Source of the DNA: Acaryochloris sp. IP29b_bin.148
GTDB lineage: Bacteria; Cyanobacteriota; Cyanobacteriia; Thermosynechococcales; Thermosynechococcaceae
Length of the DNA: 50,699 nucleotides
Direction of reading: 5' to 3'
NCBI RefSeq assembly: GCF_028285565.1
Contig: NZ_JANQOY010000124.1
Span: 1 to 50,699, forward strand
This document shows, in pieces, positions 9,490-18,099 of the stretch; the first letter of the stretch is position 1, and every line of letters begins with the position of its first letter. Position numbers and translations under genes: made by a program. The notes below the pieces were generated by a model. That model did no database searches. It saw only the letters and a program-made list of their open reading frames with translations, and was not told where the DNA came from.

Positions 9490-10497
9490 CTATAGACTTT
9501 GCAAATCTAAGGCCAAAAATCGATCCAAAGGACGATACATCCAATACATCGAACTCGTCGAATCTAAGCTTGTTTTTTGAAAACCCAACATTACCCCCAT
9601 CTTTTCGTATAGGGGGTGAATCACTAGGGTATGTAGGTCACAGAGATTGGGAAAATCCTGTTGCATACGCCGCAAGGTTTCCTGGGTATCGATTAGAAAC
9701 GGGATTTGATAGTGGTCCCAGTAGAGCGGGGCAATCATCCAGCTCCGCACATAAACCGACACACAGTTTGGATCACCCGGCGTTGCCATTTGAAACGGAT
9801 CCACTTCAGTCAACGTGCTTAGATGCAGCCCCTTACTGGGTGCCGAGAAGAAATTGACATCAGAGTCACTATTCGTCGGGTATAGCAAATAAAAGCCCAC
9901 AGGATTCAGGGTATTCACCTGCCGCAACACCCTCATCCCGGTTCCATACTGTTTGGCCCATTGTCGGAGTCTCAACATAATTCGGTGCGGGGCCGTTTCC
10001 GAATTATGGTTCATCCAGTTGTAGTTGCGGGCCAGCAAGTTAGCCACTGGAATCGCATCACAACGAGGATCAAAGTCATCAGTTTTTAGCTCGACGGTTT
10101 CTTCTGAGGCATCCCACCCTTCTGGCATCGGCTGAATTTCGATCCAGGTGGTATTGCCGTCAAACTGCTTTTGAATCAGACCAAGGGCCGCAAGCTTATC
10201 CAACATCATTCCAGCGGCGCGATCGCTGCCTTGGTCCTTGTCGAAGTAAAACAGCTCTGCGGCTTGCCGATGGGTACAGATCACTTTTTGGGTGGGTAGG
10301 ACTAGGTCTTTCAGAGGAGGCCGCAACCGAGGATGGTCTGCCAGATGTTCCTGCACTAGGGCATAAATCCAGAGGCGGACAAAGCTCTCCGCCCGAACTC
10401 GCGTTAGACCGACTCGCTGAATCAATTGCTCCACCGTTTGCTGCTGTCGTTCCGGGGACCACCACTGATCCAGATCTTCAGTATTCAAAAACTTCAC
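9490..10497 (-). CDS. Conserved cyanobacterial protein, winged-helix plus possible GNAT-like domain
   Basis: I do not recognise a named family for this 335-residue soluble protein. The first ~55 residues look helical, like a DNA- or protein-binding bundle. Residues ~70-125 (VICTHRQAAELFYFD...LAALGLIQKQ) have the pattern of a winged helix. The C-terminal half (about 195-330) holds GFYLLYPTNS and HPLYEKMGVMLGF, and the latter recalls the end of an acetyltransferase (GNAT) fold. The start is GTG at 10497, with a GTGAGG-like site just upstream. It is divergent from the YiaA/B gene, sharing about 130 bases of promoter region. An acyltransferase-linked regulator is one guess, based only on fold resemblance. 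Confidence 0.72.
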   Translation of the reverse strand: MKFLNTEDLDQWWSPERQQQTVEQLIQRVGLTRVRAESFVRLWIYALVQEHLADHPRLRPPLKDLVLPTQKVICTHRQAAELFYFDKDQGSDRAAGMMLDKLAALGLIQKQFDGNTTWIEIQPMPEGWDASEETVELKTDDFDPRCDAIPVANLLARNYNWMNHNSETAPHRIMLRLRQWAKQYGTGMRVLRQVNTLNPVGFYLLYPTNSDSDVNFFSAPSKGLHLSTLTEVDPFQMATPGDPNCVSVYVRSWMIAPLYWDHYQIPFLIDTQETLRRMQQDFPNLCDLHTLVIHPLYEKMGVMLGFQKTSLDSTSSMYWMYRPLDRFLALDLQSL

Positions 10498-10628
10498 CTC
10501 ACTTCACCCTGTTTCAGTATAGTTCTTGGCCCTGATATTGCTTCAAAGCTCTACGGTGCAGTCATTGTGGCCTCACCAACACAGAAGCCAGAATGCAATT
10601 AATCAAATCAAGCCCAACGGAGGCCATT

Positions 10629-10925
10629 ATGAGCGACAAACAAATCACCACCCCCACGGTTCATACCAGTGCTTGGATTGCCCAAACCTGGATTTCCTTT
10701 ACTGTTTCTATTGCTGCCACCGCCATCGGTATTGTCTATATGCCTGTCAACCCTTGGATGAAGGGGTACTTGGGCATGGGCACCTTATTTTCCATCGGCT
10801 CCACCATCAGCTTGTCTAAGACTATCCGCGACGTGGAAGAGTCGAAGCGAGTGCTCAGTCGTTTAGATGAAGCCAAGTTAGAAAAGCTATTAGCCGAGCA
10901 TGACCCCTTCAACAAAGTGGTTTAG
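10629..10925 (+). CDS. YiaA/YiaB-family inner membrane protein
   Basis: This 98-residue protein has two membrane helices, about residues 14-34 (WIAQTWISFTVSIAATAIGI) and 40-62, separated by the loop YMPVNPWMKGYLGM, which is typical of the YiaA/B two-helix family. A charged helical tail (RDVEESKRVLSRLDEAKLEK) follows. A perfect CGGAGG ribosome site at 10618-10623 fixes the ATG at 10629 and rules out the ATG 36 bases upstream. The function of the family is unknown; in E. coli it has been linked to stress and envelope. The next gene starts 40 bases downstream on the same strand, so they are probably co-transcribed. Confidence 0.85.
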   Translation: MSDKQITTPTVHTSAWIAQTWISFTVSIAATAIGIVYMPVNPWMKGYLGMGTLFSIGSTISLSKTIRDVEESKRVLSRLDEAKLEKLLAEHDPFNKVV

Positions 10926-10965
10926 CCCCTTATCCCCTTCAGTTCATTATTTAAGGACTTTCAAT

Positions 10966-11622
10966 ATGCTTCTGTCTCACCCCCTCACGACTTCCCGCAA
11001 TGCCTTCAGTATTAGTAAGGGTGTTATTTCCCTCCTGTGCAATCCCAGCAATACTGAATCGGTTTATGACATTGAAGACGGGCTCTACGGAACCCAAGCC
11101 ATGCAACTTGCAGTGGACTTTATTAACACCGAAGCTGAAACTGCTCAACTGGTAAAAGACCGCTATATTGCCCCTTCTCCCAATCTTGAAACATTGCTGC
11201 AATATCCTCAGGACTCCCTGGGCTATTGCTATGCTGCCTCACTGACAGAAGCGGGATTTGACCCAGAGTTTTACCGTGCGATCGCAGTTCAAGACGACGC
11301 TAGCTATATCCTCCTCCGCCTCCGCCAAACCCACGATATTTGGCATCTGATCACTGGATTTGGCACCGATGTGGCGGGAGAACTGGGCCTCAAAGCCTTT
11401 GAACTGGCTCAAACGCGGCGCCCGATGGCCTTGGTCCTGCTCACCTTTGGCCTACTCAAGGCCCTGTTAAAGACGCCTGATACGCTTGCTACCTTACTGC
11501 CAACTATTTCCCAAGGGTATCAGCTGGGACTTCGAACGCAACCGCTGCTGTCCCAGAAGTGGGAAGAGCAATGGGAGAAGCCGCTACAGCAATGGCAACA
11601 AGAGCTGGGCTTTACCAGCTGA
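10966..11622 (+). CDS. Coq4-family protein
   Basis: This 218-residue protein belongs to the Coq4 family, which acts in ubiquinone synthesis in eukaryotes and many bacteria, where it binds metal and handles ring C1 chemistry. The hallmark metal motif HDIWHLITGFGTDVAGE is intact at about residues 119-135 (His, Asp, His and distal Glu). The ATG at 10966 is chosen because AAGGA precedes it; the open frame upstream overlaps the YiaA/B gene and lacks family similarity. Cyanobacteria make plastoquinone, not ubiquinone, so the substrate here is not known, and a role in plastoquinone or another prenylquinone is only an inference. It sits between two small membrane-protein genes in the same direction. 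Confidence 0.87.
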   Translation: MLLSHPLTTSRNAFSISKGVISLLCNPSNTESVYDIEDGLYGTQAMQLAVDFINTEAETAQLVKDRYIAPSPNLETLLQYPQDSLGYCYAASLTEAGFDPEFYRAIAVQDDASYILLRLRQTHDIWHLITGFGTDVAGELGLKAFELAQTRRPMALVLLTFGLLKALLKTPDTLATLLPTISQGYQLGLRTQPLLSQKWEEQWEKPLQQWQQELGFTS

Positions 11623-11689
11623 AATCTAAGGCAGTCCAATATTGACCCTGGACTGCCCGATCACCTCAAGATTTAAGGAGCATAAGACA

Positions 11690-12460
11690 ATGAGATATAT
11701 TGCCTTCGGTTTACTCGCCTTTCTGACATTGATAATTCTGGCTGGGTATGGGGCCATTAGCTGGGTGGATATTGCCACGATTCAGTTTGTGGATTGGATC
11801 ATGGGTCTCGCCATTTTTGGGTGGTTAGTCACCATTACCACTGTCCCCTGGAATGTCCATTTTCAAGCCCGAGAAGTGGTCGCTGAAATTAACCTTTCCC
11901 TAGAGAAAGGGATTCATATTGATCCTGAACAACGGCAATATGCCGTCATGGTGGGCCGCAGGAGCTTATGGGTGGCGTTGACTTTACATGGCCTATCTGC
12001 AGCAGGCCTGTTTGCCCTTGCTTGGTGGCATATTAGCGCCATCGGCTATTTGGGTTCCCTCGCAGCCCTTCTGTTGACCGTATTGCGCCCTAGCATCCGC
12101 GCCTACTCGTTTCTGGCCAAGCGCCTATCGATGATTCAGCGCCAGTGCAAGTATCCTCGCGAAGATGTGCTGGAGTTGCGAGGCCGAGTCGCTATGCAAG
12201 AAAAGCTAACGGAAAGTCTGACCCAGCGCTTCAATCTGGACGATCCAACTGCTTGGATTAGTGAACAACAGCGACAGTGGGACGCTGTTCGCCAAGATCT
12301 AAATCGAGCGATGGCTGCCCTGGAAGCCCTGACAGTGAAAAATCAGGTGGAACATGATCAGTTGGCAAAGGAGGCAGAGAATGCGATCGCACAGCTGAGT
12401 GAAGACGGTCAATTTCTGAATCAAGTGCGTGACCTGATCCGTTTTGTCAAAACCGCTTAA
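11690..12460 (+). CDS. Four-helix membrane protein with cytoplasmic coiled coil
   Basis: This is an unrecognised 256-residue protein. Four hydrophobic segments lie at about 3-24, 33-55, 85-110 and 115-133. The C-terminal ~110 residues are charged and heptad-like (EDVLELRGRVAMQEKL..., then QWDAVRQDLNRAMAALEAL), predicting a long coiled coil. An AAGGAG ribosome site at 11675-11680 fixes the ATG at 11690. The longer frame from TTG at 11642 was rejected. By direction and spacing (67 bases) it may belong to the same transcript as the yiaAB-like and Coq4-like genes. A membrane-tethered scaffold is all that can be inferred. Confidence 0.75.
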   Translation: MRYIAFGLLAFLTLIILAGYGAISWVDIATIQFVDWIMGLAIFGWLVTITTVPWNVHFQAREVVAEINLSLEKGIHIDPEQRQYAVMVGRRSLWVALTLHGLSAAGLFALAWWHISAIGYLGSLAALLLTVLRPSIRAYSFLAKRLSMIQRQCKYPREDVLELRGRVAMQEKLTESLTQRFNLDDPTAWISEQQRQWDAVRQDLNRAMAALEALTVKNQVEHDQLAKEAENAIAQLSEDGQFLNQVRDLIRFVKTA

Positions 12461-12559
12461 CCCTTGCCTGATCATGCTTTGGATATCCTGTTGCAATTGA
12501 GCCGCCCAAAGGTTGAACATTTTCCTGGCAAGCCCATCTCAAGACAAAAAGGAACGGAA

Positions 12560-13195
12560 TCAAAGGGTTGCGAGCTGCTGTCTCAAGGCCCGCATGGCGG
12601 CACTGGTATTGCGCTGCTGAGCCATCTGCAAACAGTCCTCAACAATAGCGGGAAGATTCATCTCAGGGAAAAACTGGCTCGTCTCTTGCACGCTGTAGGT
12701 ACCGTCCACTAACCCATACATCATCAGCCGCTTTTTTTTGAACAGCCACACCTCGGGTACCCGATAGGGTAAATAATCTTCAACCGCCGTGTAACTGGTC
12801 ACATCAACTTCGATCACTAAATCGGGGGGTGGATCAATTTCCCAATCAATCCGATTTTTGCCTGAAGCAGCTTCCCAGTTGTCAATATAGAAACAGTAAT
12901 CCGGTTCAATACCGCTAATTTCTGGCAACTCCATCGTAATCGGGGTGAAGGCATCGTACTCTTGCTCTAGGTGATCGAGAAGAACGGTAACCACATTTGC
13001 CAAAATGTGAACTTGACGACCATGTTCAGGCAAAGGATTCATCAGCAAAATTTCTCCCTTACGAAACTTGATGCGAGGATTTGGGCGATCGCCCAACTGT
13101 TGCACCAATGCCTGATAATCTTGCCAACTTCCAGGTAGACGAACCACACTCCCTGGATCAAGCTGAATCTTTTCTGGAGTGACGATAGTGTACAT
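12560..13195 (-). CDS. Uma2 family (DUF820) protein, PD-(D/E)XK nuclease fold
   Basis: This 211-residue protein belongs to the Uma2/DUF820 family, greatly expanded in cyanobacteria and built on a restriction-endonuclease-like fold. The likely metal-site residues are seen in EPDYCFY (about 110-116) and PPDLVIEVD (about 132-140), followed by the segment YRVPEVWLF. A strong GAGGAGG ribosome site lies just before the ATG at 13195. The biological role of the family is unsettled; mobile-element or DNA-processing roles are proposed from the fold. The gene is free-standing and convergent with the coiled-coil membrane gene. A second copy of the family lies at 36277-36843. Confidence 0.88.
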   Translation of the reverse strand: MYTIVTPEKIQLDPGSVVRLPGSWQDYQALVQQLGDRPNPRIKFRKGEILLMNPLPEHGRQVHILANVVTVLLDHLEQEYDAFTPITMELPEISGIEPDYCFYIDNWEAASGKNRIDWEIDPPPDLVIEVDVTSYTAVEDYLPYRVPEVWLFKKKRLMMYGLVDGTYSVQETSQFFPEMNLPAIVEDCLQMAQQRNTSAAMRALRQQLATL

Positions 13196-13330
13196 GCATT
13201 CAAACCTCCTCTTTTACTCTAAGGCCCAATCTTAGAAAACGGGTAGAGTAAACATCCAGCCAAGATATGCACTGGACTGCCGTAACGTTTTACAATTCAT
13301 TTAGGTAGATTACAAAATATTGAGGAACTG

Positions 13331-13723
13331 ATGGAGTATACCCTGCCAGCAATCTATAACATTCCTTCCCCCCCTTACTTTCTCGTCTTGATTGCGGCTC
13401 TGCTCGGTCTGGCCTGTGGGAGAGCTTTTGAAGTGTCCTTAAAGCAAAAGGCAGATGACTGGTCCAAAAAACGAACCACCAAGGATTTGAGTGATGTCAC
13501 CGAACTCCGCTTGCTGCTGCCAGCTGCTGGCGTTTGTCTCTGTAGCTGGGTCTTTTTGGGCTCTGCCTTAACGATTTTTGCCGTGTCCTGGGCTCAAGGA
13601 TTTACCACCGCCTTCTTTGTGGTCACATTTAGCGTATGCCTACTGTGGACACAAATGATTCAAGTGATGAAAGCCATTGAAGAAGGTGGCTCAGAAGCAT
13701 TGGAAATCACCAGTATTTTCTAG
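13331..13723 (+). CDS. Small three-helix membrane protein
   Basis: This 130-residue protein of unknown family has hydrophobic segments at about 15-33, 60-85 and 90-112. A Lys-rich cytoplasmic loop lies between the first two (KQKADDWSKKRTTKD). A TTGAGGAA site precedes the ATG at 13331. It ends 25 bases before the glycosyltransferase-TPR gene in the same direction, so they may share a transcript. No motif gives a function. Confidence 0.7.
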   Translation: MEYTLPAIYNIPSPPYFLVLIAALLGLACGRAFEVSLKQKADDWSKKRTTKDLSDVTELRLLLPAAGVCLCSWVFLGSALTIFAVSWAQGFTTAFFVVTFSVCLLWTQMIQVMKAIEEGGSEALEITSIF

Positions 13724-13748
13724 TTGCGGTCACTGATGCAGCGGAGTC

Positions 13749-14954
13749 ATGACACTTAGCCTGTGCATGATTGTCAAAAATGAGGCAGCGAATCTGACTC
13801 GCTGCCTTAACAGTGTTGATGGTTGGGTAGATGAACGCATCATCGTTGATACTGGCTCCACCGATCACACCGTTGCTATTGCCAAATCTTGCCAGGCCCG
13901 AGTTTATCACTATGACTGGGGCCATGATTTTGCTGCGGCCCGGAACTTTGGGTTGCAATACGTACAGTCAGATTGGGTGCTCGTCCTAGATGCCGATGAA
14001 GTGTTGGTCCAGGACGTTATTCCCCAGCTCCAAGCGCTGCTGGCGCAAGAACATCTTTTAGCAGTGACGCTGTTGCGCCATGAAATTGGCGCACAACAGT
14101 CCCCTTATTCACTGCTGTCTCGTTTATTTCGCCACCATCCTCAAATCAAATTTCAGCGCCCCTATCATGAACTGATTGACGATAGCGTACTGGCGCTGCA
14201 AGCTCAAGACCCCCATTGGCAGGTGGGACATCTACCAGCCGTCGCCATTGAGCATTTTGGTTATCAAGAGGATGCGATCGCAACCCGTCATAAGCACCAG
14301 CGGGCGTGCCAAATTATGTCAGCCGCCCTAGCCGCCGATCCAGACGATGCCTACCTGTGCAGTAAACTAGGCGCACTCTATGTCGAAATGGGCCAAGTTG
14401 AGCAAGGTCTAGCGCTATTGCAAACAGGGTTAGGTTTGCACCCCCCCGAACCTGCCATTCGCTATGAACTGCACTACCACTTGGGCTATACCTACACCCA
14501 GCAAGGGCAAGTTGCCCTGGCACTGCGGCAGTACCAACAAGCCGTGCAGCAAGATTTACCTGACCTCCTCAAATTGGGGGCCTACAATAATTGGGCTAAT
14601 CTGCTCAAACAAGTGGGTCAATTCCCCGCAGCCTGTCAGCAGTATCAACGGGTGATTGCCATCCAGCCGGAGCTAGCGCTAGGGTATTACAACTTGGGGT
14701 TGACGCGACGGGCGATGGGGGATTTAGAGGGTGCGATCTCAGCCTATCAGCAAGCCATCCAAAAACAACCGGACTATGCCGAGGCCTATCAAAATCTCGG
14801 AGTGGCCTTTTATAAACAAGGCCAACTTCAAGCCAGCCAGCAAGCCTTTACCCAGGCCATTGTCCTTTACCGTCAGCAGGATAACGTTGCCGCCGCCGAA
14901 CAGCTACAGCAGGGGATGACCGATTTAGGATTGCCGCATGTCTTCAGCGAGTGA
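13749..14954 (+). CDS. Glycosyltransferase family 2 fused to TPR repeats
   Basis: The N-terminal ~190 residues are a GT-A fold glycosyltransferase. They open with LSLCMIVKNEAANL, show the nucleotide-binding VDTGSTD at 33-39, and carry the metal motif DADE at 81-84. From about residue 195 to 390 come five or six tetratricopeptide repeats (for example GYYNLGLTRRAMGDLEGAIS and EAYQNLGVAFYKQGQL). This SunS-like domain order is common in cyanobacteria and usually means transfer of a sugar to a protein or cell-surface acceptor, with the TPR arm holding the target. The target is unknown. The gene is convergent with kaiC, with only 13 bases between the two stop codons and no obvious terminator, so the transcripts may overlap at their ends. 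Confidence 0.9.
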   Translation: MTLSLCMIVKNEAANLTRCLNSVDGWVDERIIVDTGSTDHTVAIAKSCQARVYHYDWGHDFAAARNFGLQYVQSDWVLVLDADEVLVQDVIPQLQALLAQEHLLAVTLLRHEIGAQQSPYSLLSRLFRHHPQIKFQRPYHELIDDSVLALQAQDPHWQVGHLPAVAIEHFGYQEDAIATRHKHQRACQIMSAALAADPDDAYLCSKLGALYVEMGQVEQGLALLQTGLGLHPPEPAIRYELHYHLGYTYTQQGQVALALRQYQQAVQQDLPDLLKLGAYNNWANLLKQVGQFPAACQQYQRVIAIQPELALGYYNLGLTRRAMGDLEGAISAYQQAIQKQPDYAEAYQNLGVAFYKQGQLQASQQAFTQAIVLYRQQDNVAAAEQLQQGMTDLGLPHVFSE

Positions 14955-14967
14955 TCTGAAAGACCGG

Positions 14968-16530
14968 CTACGCCAGATCATCTCCACCTAAACTCTGAAC
15001 ATCTTGCATGATTCGAGACAGATCGCGTTTTTCGTCTAAGACAACGCGGGTGGGTGTACCACTAATAATGCCTTCAAAGTTGTGGAAAGCATCTTTAATC
15101 TGGGGTCCTTGGTGACTAATTGAATACTCGCGAATGCCTTTATCATGCCAAGAGCCACGCATCTTAAAAACGTTGATGGCGCGGGACATCTCTCCTCGAA
15201 TCTCTACATACTGCAACATTAAAATGGTGTCGGTAATGGTTGAAATATGGGATTCTGTAATCGAATGAGAGCCTAAAAAGTGGTCTGTCGTATTCGTAAA
15301 GAACCCTGTGATCTCTTCCTGCTTGGCAAACCCCGTCACGCCAATCACAAACTGACGAAAAGCATTATTGCTAACGCCTCGCGCCAGTGCCGACAGAGAA
15401 TCAATCGAAATCCGTGAGGGTTTAAATTCAGCAATTTCAGACTTAATCTGTTGCAGATGATCTTCTAAACCAGCAGATTCTGGATAGGCACAGAGGATTT
15501 TTAACAGTCCCTCTTGCTCCATTTCCTCGAAGTCAATCCCCCAGGAGTAAGCATTCCGAGACAGTTGGGCTCGGGACTCTTCATAGGCAAACAAAATCGC
15601 CCGGTCACCATTTTTGCAAGCATTCTCTATAAACTTACTTACAAGCATGGTCTTACCTGTTCCTGTCGCTCCCGTGACCAAAATAATTGAATCTCTAAAA
15701 AAGCCACCGCCACACATTTCATCTAACGTTTCTACACCAGAAGAAACGCGAGCATTGGAAGACCGCTGGGTAAGACGCATCGCCCCAAGTGGAAAAATAT
15801 TGATACCGTCATCGGTAATGGTGAAGGGATATTCACCCTTCATGTGGCTGGTACCTCGCAGCTTAAGAACTTCTAAGGTGCGTCGTCGTCGCTCCCCTTC
15901 CAACACATTACGTAAGATCACCACATTATCTGACACAAATTCCTCGACTCCATACCGGGCAACGGGACCATACTCATCCACCCGCTCTGTCGTCATTACT
16001 GTGGTAACCCCAATTTGCTTCAGACGAGCCGTTAATCGAAAAATCTCACGCCGAACCACAGTTGCAGCATCATACTGCTGGAAAATCGCGGTCACAGAAT
16101 CAATGCCAACTCGTTTGGCCTGATACTTGCTGATCGCATATTGAATCCGCTCAATTAAAGCAGATAGATCGAATTCCCCAGCAATATCCTGACCTTCTGG
16201 ATCAGGGGAGGCATCTAGGATGAACAGCTTGCCCTCATCGATCAGGTGTTGTAGATCCCAGCCAAAGCTCAAGGCGTTTTTGATAATGTCCGTTGGTGAT
16301 TCTTCAAAAGTGACAAAAACAGCAGGATCATCGAAATGAGTAATGCCATGATATAGAAATTGAATGGCAAATAGCGTTTTACCTGTACCAGCGGTGCCAC
16401 TCACTAATGTGGTTCTACCCACAGGAAAACCACCATGACTGATATCATCAAACCCTTCAATGCGAGTCAGTATCTTTTGAACTTCAATTTTATGGTTATT
16501 GTCGGGCTTTGGTAGGCTGCTTCTCTTCAT
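14968..16530 (-). CDS. kaiC: Circadian clock ATPase/autokinase KaiC
   Basis: This 520-residue double RecA-type ATPase is the core of the cyanobacterial clock. Walker A of CI is GTAGTGKT at 45-52 and of CII is GATGTGKT at 287-294. The paired catalytic glutamates are E76-E77 and E317-E318. The autophosphorylation pair S430-T431 lies in HISTITDT (one number lower than S431/T432 of Synechococcus elongatus), and the nearby Thr of SITES is T425. The C-terminal tail that KaiA binds is present (DLSRIMQDVQSLGG). All residues needed for the daily phosphorylation cycle are intact. It is the last gene of kaiABC, 84 bases after kaiB, and ends convergent with a glycosyltransferase gene. Confidence 0.99.
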   Translation of the reverse strand: MKRSSLPKPDNNHKIEVQKILTRIEGFDDISHGGFPVGRTTLVSGTAGTGKTLFAIQFLYHGITHFDDPAVFVTFEESPTDIIKNALSFGWDLQHLIDEGKLFILDASPDPEGQDIAGEFDLSALIERIQYAISKYQAKRVGIDSVTAIFQQYDAATVVRREIFRLTARLKQIGVTTVMTTERVDEYGPVARYGVEEFVSDNVVILRNVLEGERRRRTLEVLKLRGTSHMKGEYPFTITDDGINIFPLGAMRLTQRSSNARVSSGVETLDEMCGGGFFRDSIILVTGATGTGKTMLVSKFIENACKNGDRAILFAYEESRAQLSRNAYSWGIDFEEMEQEGLLKILCAYPESAGLEDHLQQIKSEIAEFKPSRISIDSLSALARGVSNNAFRQFVIGVTGFAKQEEITGFFTNTTDHFLGSHSITESHISTITDTILMLQYVEIRGEMSRAINVFKMRGSWHDKGIREYSISHQGPQIKDAFHNFEGIISGTPTRVVLDEKRDLSRIMQDVQSLGGDDLA

Positions 16531-16614
16531 ACTGCATTTAAGTTTAGATTAATAAGGACTTGCGAAATGAAATGATGGCGGAATGATTCAGGATAGCTGA
16601 AGATGAGCATATAA

Positions 16615-16929
16615 TTAGTATTCCAATGTCCCTTCTGACAGCTCTTCATAGAGTAAATCTAAGCCAATTAAGACACGCTCACGGTCAGATAAATCGCCAA
16701 TAATCTTCCGAACGGGGGGAGGTAATACTTTTGCTAAGGTTGGCGTTGCCAATATTTTGTCTTCCTCTGCGAGTTGAGGATTTTTTAATACATCAATTAC
16801 TTTTAAGGCATAAACGCCTTGAAATTCAGTTTCTAGAATATGATTTAGCGTTCTTAAGGCTCTTACAGAGTTGGGGGTATTCCCCGCAACATAGAGTTTA
16901 AGAACATAGGTTTTTCTGATGGAACTCAT
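16615..16929 (-). CDS. kaiB: Circadian clock protein KaiB
   Basis: This 104-residue thioredoxin-like, fold-switching protein binds the CI ring of phosphorylated KaiC at night and sequesters KaiA. The sequence is typical throughout ([18 protein letters not shown]..., [20 protein letters not shown]). The ATG at 16929 lies only 39 bases after the kaiA stop and has no clear Shine-Dalgarno site. In S. elongatus kaiBC has its own strong clock-controlled promoter. Here any such promoter would have to lie largely inside the end of kaiA, or all three genes share one transcript. Confidence 0.99.
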   Translation of the reverse strand: MSSIRKTYVLKLYVAGNTPNSVRALRTLNHILETEFQGVYALKVIDVLKNPQLAEEDKILATPTLAKVLPPPVRKIIGDLSDRERVLIGLDLLYEELSEGTLEY

Positions 16930-16968
16930 GGCAGGGGCTTTAGGATTGATCGGTATGGGAGGGATAAG

Positions 16969-17868
16969 TTAACGAGCTTTGGGGATAGAACGACGATACA
17001 TCTCACATAAATGGGCCATGATGTCAATTAAGGTCAAGCGATAGTCCAGTAAAATATCTTCATTTCGGCCTTCTAGTTTTAATTTTTTAGCAAAAGCATC
17101 CATTAACTCCATATGAATTTCTAGTATTTTTAGAATTGAGATGTCTGCGAAGAACATCTGCGTCACAAAGTCATCAATTTCCTGATTAACGTTATTATCT
17201 TGACGGAAATAGTTGAGAATAATATCTCGATAATCTTGTTTCAATGTCGCTAAATACGCGAACTGTTCTTCTGCGGAAAGTTTGTGAAAGAATTGTTGAG
17301 GATTGCGTTTGTAATAAACGCCCAGATACCCTAAACGTTCTTTTAGTTTTTGGGAGAGACGTTGTTGTTGGCTGACTAGATTATCCTTAATCGCTCCGTC
17401 TGTGAGCTGTTGAGGGGCTGTGGCCGGTAAACGGCAGGCTTTGGATAATTGCAAAAACTGTGCGATCGCTTGATCAATACCGGGCAGAAGACAGTCTTGC
17501 TCATCCGCTTGAATTCTCACTTCAGCAATGTGGTAGCAACTCTCATCTTGCGGATTATCATTTTCTGCAACAGTAGAGGCGTGCTCTGTTGCCGCTCGAC
17601 TGTGTACGAGCACTGCCGGTAACAATATTGCTTCACGGTGAAGGTGGCCCACAACCTTAGGGAGTGCTGAGTTTTCTTCCAGAATCAGGCAATCAATCTG
17701 ATGTTTGCCCTGTTCAACTTGCTCCAAAAAATTGTCATAGGTTGCATGCACCAAACTATAGCGATCGCCCTCCAAAATCTGGGTCAGTAGGTCAACTAAA
17801 GATTCTGAACTCAGTAGTGTACAGATAAAGATCTGGGGGCGTGAGACCGCAGTTTGAGAAAGGGTCAT
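16969..17868 (-). CDS. kaiA: Circadian clock protein KaiA
   Basis: This 299-residue full-length KaiA stimulates KaiC autophosphorylation by holding its C-terminal A-loop. Residues ~12-135 form the pseudo-receiver domain (starting PQIFICTLLSSESLVDLL), which binds oxidised quinones in S. elongatus and resets the clock. A linker follows. Residues ~175-290 are the four-helix dimer domain (LKERLGYLGVYYKRNPQQFF...). Many marine picocyanobacteria lack KaiA or have it shortened, whereas this one is complete, which points to a self-sustained oscillator. It is the first gene of the cluster, divergent from purB with 231 bases between start codons. Confidence 0.98.
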   Translation of the reverse strand: MTLSQTAVSRPQIFICTLLSSESLVDLLTQILEGDRYSLVHATYDNFLEQVEQGKHQIDCLILEENSALPKVVGHLHREAILLPAVLVHSRAATEHASTVAENDNPQDESCYHIAEVRIQADEQDCLLPGIDQAIAQFLQLSKACRLPATAPQQLTDGAIKDNLVSQQQRLSQKLKERLGYLGVYYKRNPQQFFHKLSAEEQFAYLATLKQDYRDIILNYFRQDNNVNQEIDDFVTQMFFADISILKILEIHMELMDAFAKKLKLEGRNEDILLDYRLTLIDIMAHLCEMYRRSIPKAR

Positions 17869-18024
17869 AACGCCAAATTTATCTAATTGTTAAGAAATAC
17901 TTTAGCATTAAATGAGATTATTAAGGAATGCTAAGAATAGGTTGGCAATGACAGACTGGTTCAGTCTAAGAGTCTCTCCAGTGACCTCAATGATTCGCCC
18001 AGTACTGCGAACAAGCGGCTTTGG

Positions 18025-18038
18025 TGTACATCGGTACA
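18025..18038. promoter_or_regulatory. Palindrome TGTAC-N4-GTACA between kaiA and purB (LexA-box-like core)
   Basis: An inverted repeat of 5-bp arms around ATCG lies in the shared kaiA/purB promoter region. Its inner 12 bases fit the cyanobacterial LexA core GTAC-N3-D-GTWC, as I recall it from Anabaena, but the two flanking positions do not fit. It lies about 62 bases upstream of the purB start and about 157 bases upstream of the kaiA start. By rough arithmetic a core like this is expected about once in 50 kb by chance, so the call is weak. Confidence 0.35.
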
Positions 18039-18099
18039 AAGTCGTTAGAAAGACGATCCGGTCAGCGTACAATAGTTCAGTTGAAATCTAGGCAATACA

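Noticed and set aside
12464-12712. 82-codon plus-strand frame opposite the Uma2 gene
   Set aside because: Mostly antisense to a well-supported Uma2 protein and without its own signals.
15614-16123. 169-codon plus-strand frame inside kaiC
   Set aside because: Antisense shadow of a fully conserved kaiC; Arg/Ser/Thr-rich with no domain pattern.
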